Source of the DNA: Flavobacteriales bacterium
GTDB taxonomy: Bacteria > Bacteroidota > Bacteroidia > Flavobacteriales_D > Crocinitomicaceae
Direction of reading: 5' to 3'
Length of the DNA stretch: 7,255 nt
Assembly: GCA_018665005.1 (NCBI GenBank)
Contig: JABJEE010000296.1
Coordinates: 1 to 7,255 of the forward strand
Positions 5,090 to 7,255 of this stretch are shown one piece after another; position 1 is the first letter of the stretch; every line of letters starts with the position of its first letter. Made by a program: the position numbers and the translations under genes. Below the pieces are notes generated by a model. It was not told where the DNA came from, made no database searches, and saw only the letters and a list, made by a program, of their open reading frames with translations.

Positions 5090-7255
5090 TTAAAATGGAT
5101 AGCCAATACCGAAATGTAAAGTAGGCCAAAATGGTTTAGGAAGATAATAAATGGCCCTGGCTCTAGCGGATTCAGGAGTATCTCCTGGCAATATGAATCT
5201 ATCTATTCCCTCTTGAATATAGGTCTCTCTATTCCCAAGATCTTGAAAAGTCCACCTTGCTCCCTGACTATACGCAGGATTATATATTGGGAAACCTAAA
5301 TCTAAACGAACAATAAAATAATCCAAATCAATTCTCAATCCAATACCTGAGGCAATTGCCATTTCTTTTAATACATTTTGAATTTTGAATTGAGCATCTC
5401 TGGAATCTTCATTGTAGGTCCAAATGTTACCTATATCTGTAAAAAATGCACCCTTGAGAATGGGACCTAATGAAAAACGATACTCCAAAGATGCGCCAAT
5501 TCGAACATCTCCAATTTGAGTTAATGTCCGGTTGGTATCTAAATGATATTTGTATGCTCCTGGACCCAAAGACCGAGCTCTCCAACCCCTGTTATCATTA
5601 GATCCTCCCGCATAAAAACTATAATCATATGGCAATGACGTGTTCATGTTTCCATAAGGCACCCCAGCACCTGCTTCTGCTTTAAAATGAAGTGAGGAGC
5701 TAGAATTCAGTTTTCCGGCTAAAACCAATCGATTATCCAACCTTACAAACTGTGCATAAGTTAAATCTAAAAATTGATATTGACCATTTAATGTATCCTG
5801 AGTCTTTCGCAAACTGTAAAGAATATTTCCTGCAGCATCAAAAGTTGCGTTGTAAGAAATGGCAGCGCCAAGAAAAGGTTTTTTTCCAGGCTTAAACTTC
5901 TTTTTGGCATTATTATATTCAAAAGCAATCTTTAAGTCTTGCCATATAAATTGATTGCTATAGGCATTGTTAAGAAAAACATCATTTAAATTATTCAATT
6001 GATCTTGAAAGTCAACACTCTTATTGATATTTACAAGTTTAATAACAGATACCCCTGGTAAACCAAGCTGGAAAATTTGGGTTTTATCTACAAAAAACTT
6101 CCACATGTAATTAAGCTGAAAAACCTGTCTTTCGAAAATATCTCTTTTTTCAAAATTATACCCTGATGAAATCTGAGTTCTCGCCCGATGTCTTTTGGAT
6201 AATGCTGCTGGAGGAAAAGGAGTCAGCCCAATTAAATCAAGTTTAACACTAGGACCAAATTCAATGGTATTAAATGGGAATTTAGTATTCTCATCATTGT
6301 CATTAAAAACCAAAGTCTGAGTTTCAAAGCCTCCCCCCAAAGATATTGTTAGCTTTTCGGCACCTCTAAAGATATTCTTATTCACATAATTAATGGAAGC
6401 ATTTGCTCCTAGCAAACCAAGAGATGTAGTAAATCGATTATCGAAAGCAATGGATTGTTTTTTTGATGGCGTTAAAAAATAATGAACATCCATTAAATAA
6501 TGATTTAGACCACTATTATCTACTTCCTTAAAGATAGGTTTAATCGAACTAAAAAGCCCCAATTGTGACAAGCCCTTCAATGATCTTGATGCATAATCAT
6601 CTTTGAAGAACTCATATTGCTCCAAATAATTATTTAATTCTAATATATCTGGCTTGATCCAAGGTTCGTCACCATTATAATTAACATGGATAATTCGGTT
6701 CGTATCAATTTGGTCTTTTCCTAATCCCTTTTTTTGTTTATTTCGGGGTAAATTACGATCCGTAAACATAAGATGTTCTTTAGTCAAAAAATACTGCCTG
6801 TAATCAAGGTTTTCAAAATCCTGACATTGGCAATAATCTGAAAAATGGCCATTGACATGTAATGTATCACTCAAATGAAAATACACCTTGTTTATTTTTG
6901 TGTACAAATACGGTCTAACAACAAGGCTATCACTATTGTCGCTAAACGGTACCATTTGCTCATTAAACTTCATGTTTAATGTGACACTCATTGTTTTATA
7001 AGATGTATCAGCTACAAAATCGATACTTGATGCTGAGTATTTATAGTAAGAATGATTCCTCATATCCTTTGAAAATTCCTGACGATAATTGTCCAGGACA
7101 TCTATATCAAATGCCTGTTTAATTAAAGGATGGTGATCTTCACTGTCCAAACGATCATTCAGATAGGATTTGTGATTTCTAATCATCAAAGGATCTCCTG
7201 AATAAAAAACAGAATCAATTTTAAAAACAGATCCCAAAACCAGTTCATAGAGGAC
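5090..7255 (-). CDS. tamL: Omp85/BamA-TamA family outer-membrane protein, TamL-like; 5' end outside window
   Basis: 721 residues are visible and the frame is open to the right edge. The TTG at 7237 is not the start: six more in-frame codons precede it, and the text there (YELVLGSVFKIDSV) resembles the middle of a POTRA domain. I infer that roughly 130-180 residues, including the expected lipoprotein signal, are missing. Residues 1 to about 260 are periplasmic POTRA-like repeats; family-like landmarks are the RNHSYYKYS segment before SIDFVADTS, YTKINKVYF, and LGLFSSIKPIF. From about 261 to the end is a beta-barrel of the bacterial surface antigen (D15) type. It includes the loop-6 motif RGW (R556-W558) in GGSNDNRGWRARSLGPG and a C-terminal strand ending GIGYPF with terminal Phe, the usual beta-signal. 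Omp85 proteins insert or translocate proteins at the outer membrane; TamL is the Bacteroidota lipoprotein counterpart of TamA and is thought to work with TamB. It heads the visible - strand run. Omp85 membership is near certain; TamL rather than another BamA paralogue is probable. Confidence 0.88.
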   Translation of the reverse strand, partial: VLYELVLGSVFKIDSVFYSGDPLMIRNHKSYLNDRLDSEDHHPLIKQAFDIDVLDNYRQEFSKDMRNHSYYKYSASSIDFVADTSYKTMSVTLNMKFNEQMVPFSDNSDSLVVRPYLYTKINKVYFHLSDTLHVNGHFSDYCQCQDFENLDYRQYFLTKEHLMFTDRNLPRNKQKKGLGKDQIDTNRIIHVNYNGDEPWIKPDILELNNYLEQYEFFKDDYASRSLKGLSQLGLFSSIKPIFKEVDNSGLNHYLMDVHYFLTPSKKQSIAFDNRFTTSLGLLGANASINYVNKNIFRGAEKLTISLGGGFETQTLVFNDNDENTKFPFNTIEFGPSVKLDLIGLTPFPPAALSKRHRARTQISSGYNFEKRDIFERQVFQLNYMWKFFVDKTQIFQLGLPGVSVIKLVNINKSVDFQDQLNNLNDVFLNNAYSNQFIWQDLKIAFEYNNAKKKFKPGKKPFLGAAISYNATFDAAGNILYSLRKTQDTLNGQYQFLDLTYAQFVRLDNRLVLAGKLNSSSSLHFKAEAGAGVPYGNMNTSLPYDYSFYAGGSNDNRGWRARSLGPGAYKYHLDTNRTLTQIGDVRIGASLEYRFSLGPILKGAFFTDIGNIWTYNEDSRDAQFKIQNVLKEMAIASGIGLRIDLDYFIVRLDLGFPIYNPAYSQGARWTFQDLGNRETYIQEGIDRFILPGDTPESARARAIYYLPKPFWPTLHFGIGYPF

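Larger units (their letters stand above)
2034..7255 (-). other. Probable operon: TamL-like, amidohydrolase lipoprotein, persulfide dioxygenase
   Basis: Three same-strand genes follow one another with 6 bp (5084-5089) and 23 bp (3438-3460) between them, which leaves little room for separate promoters. The promoter should lie beyond position 7255. None of the internal starts has a purine-rich Shine-Dalgarno stretch: the bases before the ATG at 5083 read TTTTAATCAGTT, and those before the ATG at 3437 read TTTTGACGGCTT. This is usual in Bacteroidota, where AT-rich unstructured leaders serve instead. Co-transcription is inferred from spacing only. Confidence 0.65.

Noticed and set aside
1..7255. 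Possible defence, mobile or CRISPR-type system
   Set aside because: No transposase, integrase, nuclease, toxin-antitoxin pair, direct-repeat array or long inverted repeats were seen; all four genes fit housekeeping or envelope families with uniform base composition.

Overview
The window looks like a piece of a Bacteroidota chromosome (Cytophagales/Flavobacteriales-like). The DNA is AT-rich and start codons lack Shine-Dalgarno motifs. All four genes resemble families typical of that phylum: a membrane-anchored von Willebrand A (VWA) protein, a TamL-type Omp85 outer-membrane protein, a lipoprotein amidohydrolase, and a metallo-beta-lactamase/double-rhodanese persulfide dioxygenase. This assignment rests on protein style and codon use, not on a marker gene.

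Layout: the left 2 kb (1-2031, + strand) is one VWA membrane-protein gene whose 5' end lies outside the window. The rest (2034-7255) reads on the - strand as a compact three-gene run. In transcription order these are TamL-like Omp85 (7255 to 5090, 5' end outside the window), a YtcJ-like amidohydrolase lipoprotein (5083 to 3461), and a CstB-like persulfide dioxygenase-rhodanese (3437 to 2034). Gaps are 6 and 23 bp, so co-transcription is likely, from a promoter beyond the right edge. The + gene and the - run converge with only 2 bp between their stop codons. No non-coding stretch exceeds about 25 bp, and I saw no RNA gene, mobile element, CRISPR array or long repeat.

Functional picture: three of the four products belong to the cell envelope. 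TamL is an outer-membrane beta-barrel of the assembly/translocation class. The amidohydrolase carries a lipobox and should be tethered in the envelope. The VWA protein has membrane helices at both ends. The persulfide dioxygenase is soluble and should oxidise sulfane sulfur in the cytoplasm. Nothing in the sequence ties the three - strand products to one pathway. I find no convincing new system: the most distinctive points are the CstB-like three-domain enzyme with a degenerate first rhodanese, the exported amidohydrolase directly behind TamL, and the unexplained VWA multi-domain membrane protein. Two apparent TTG starts (103 and 7237) are artefacts of genes cut by the window edges.
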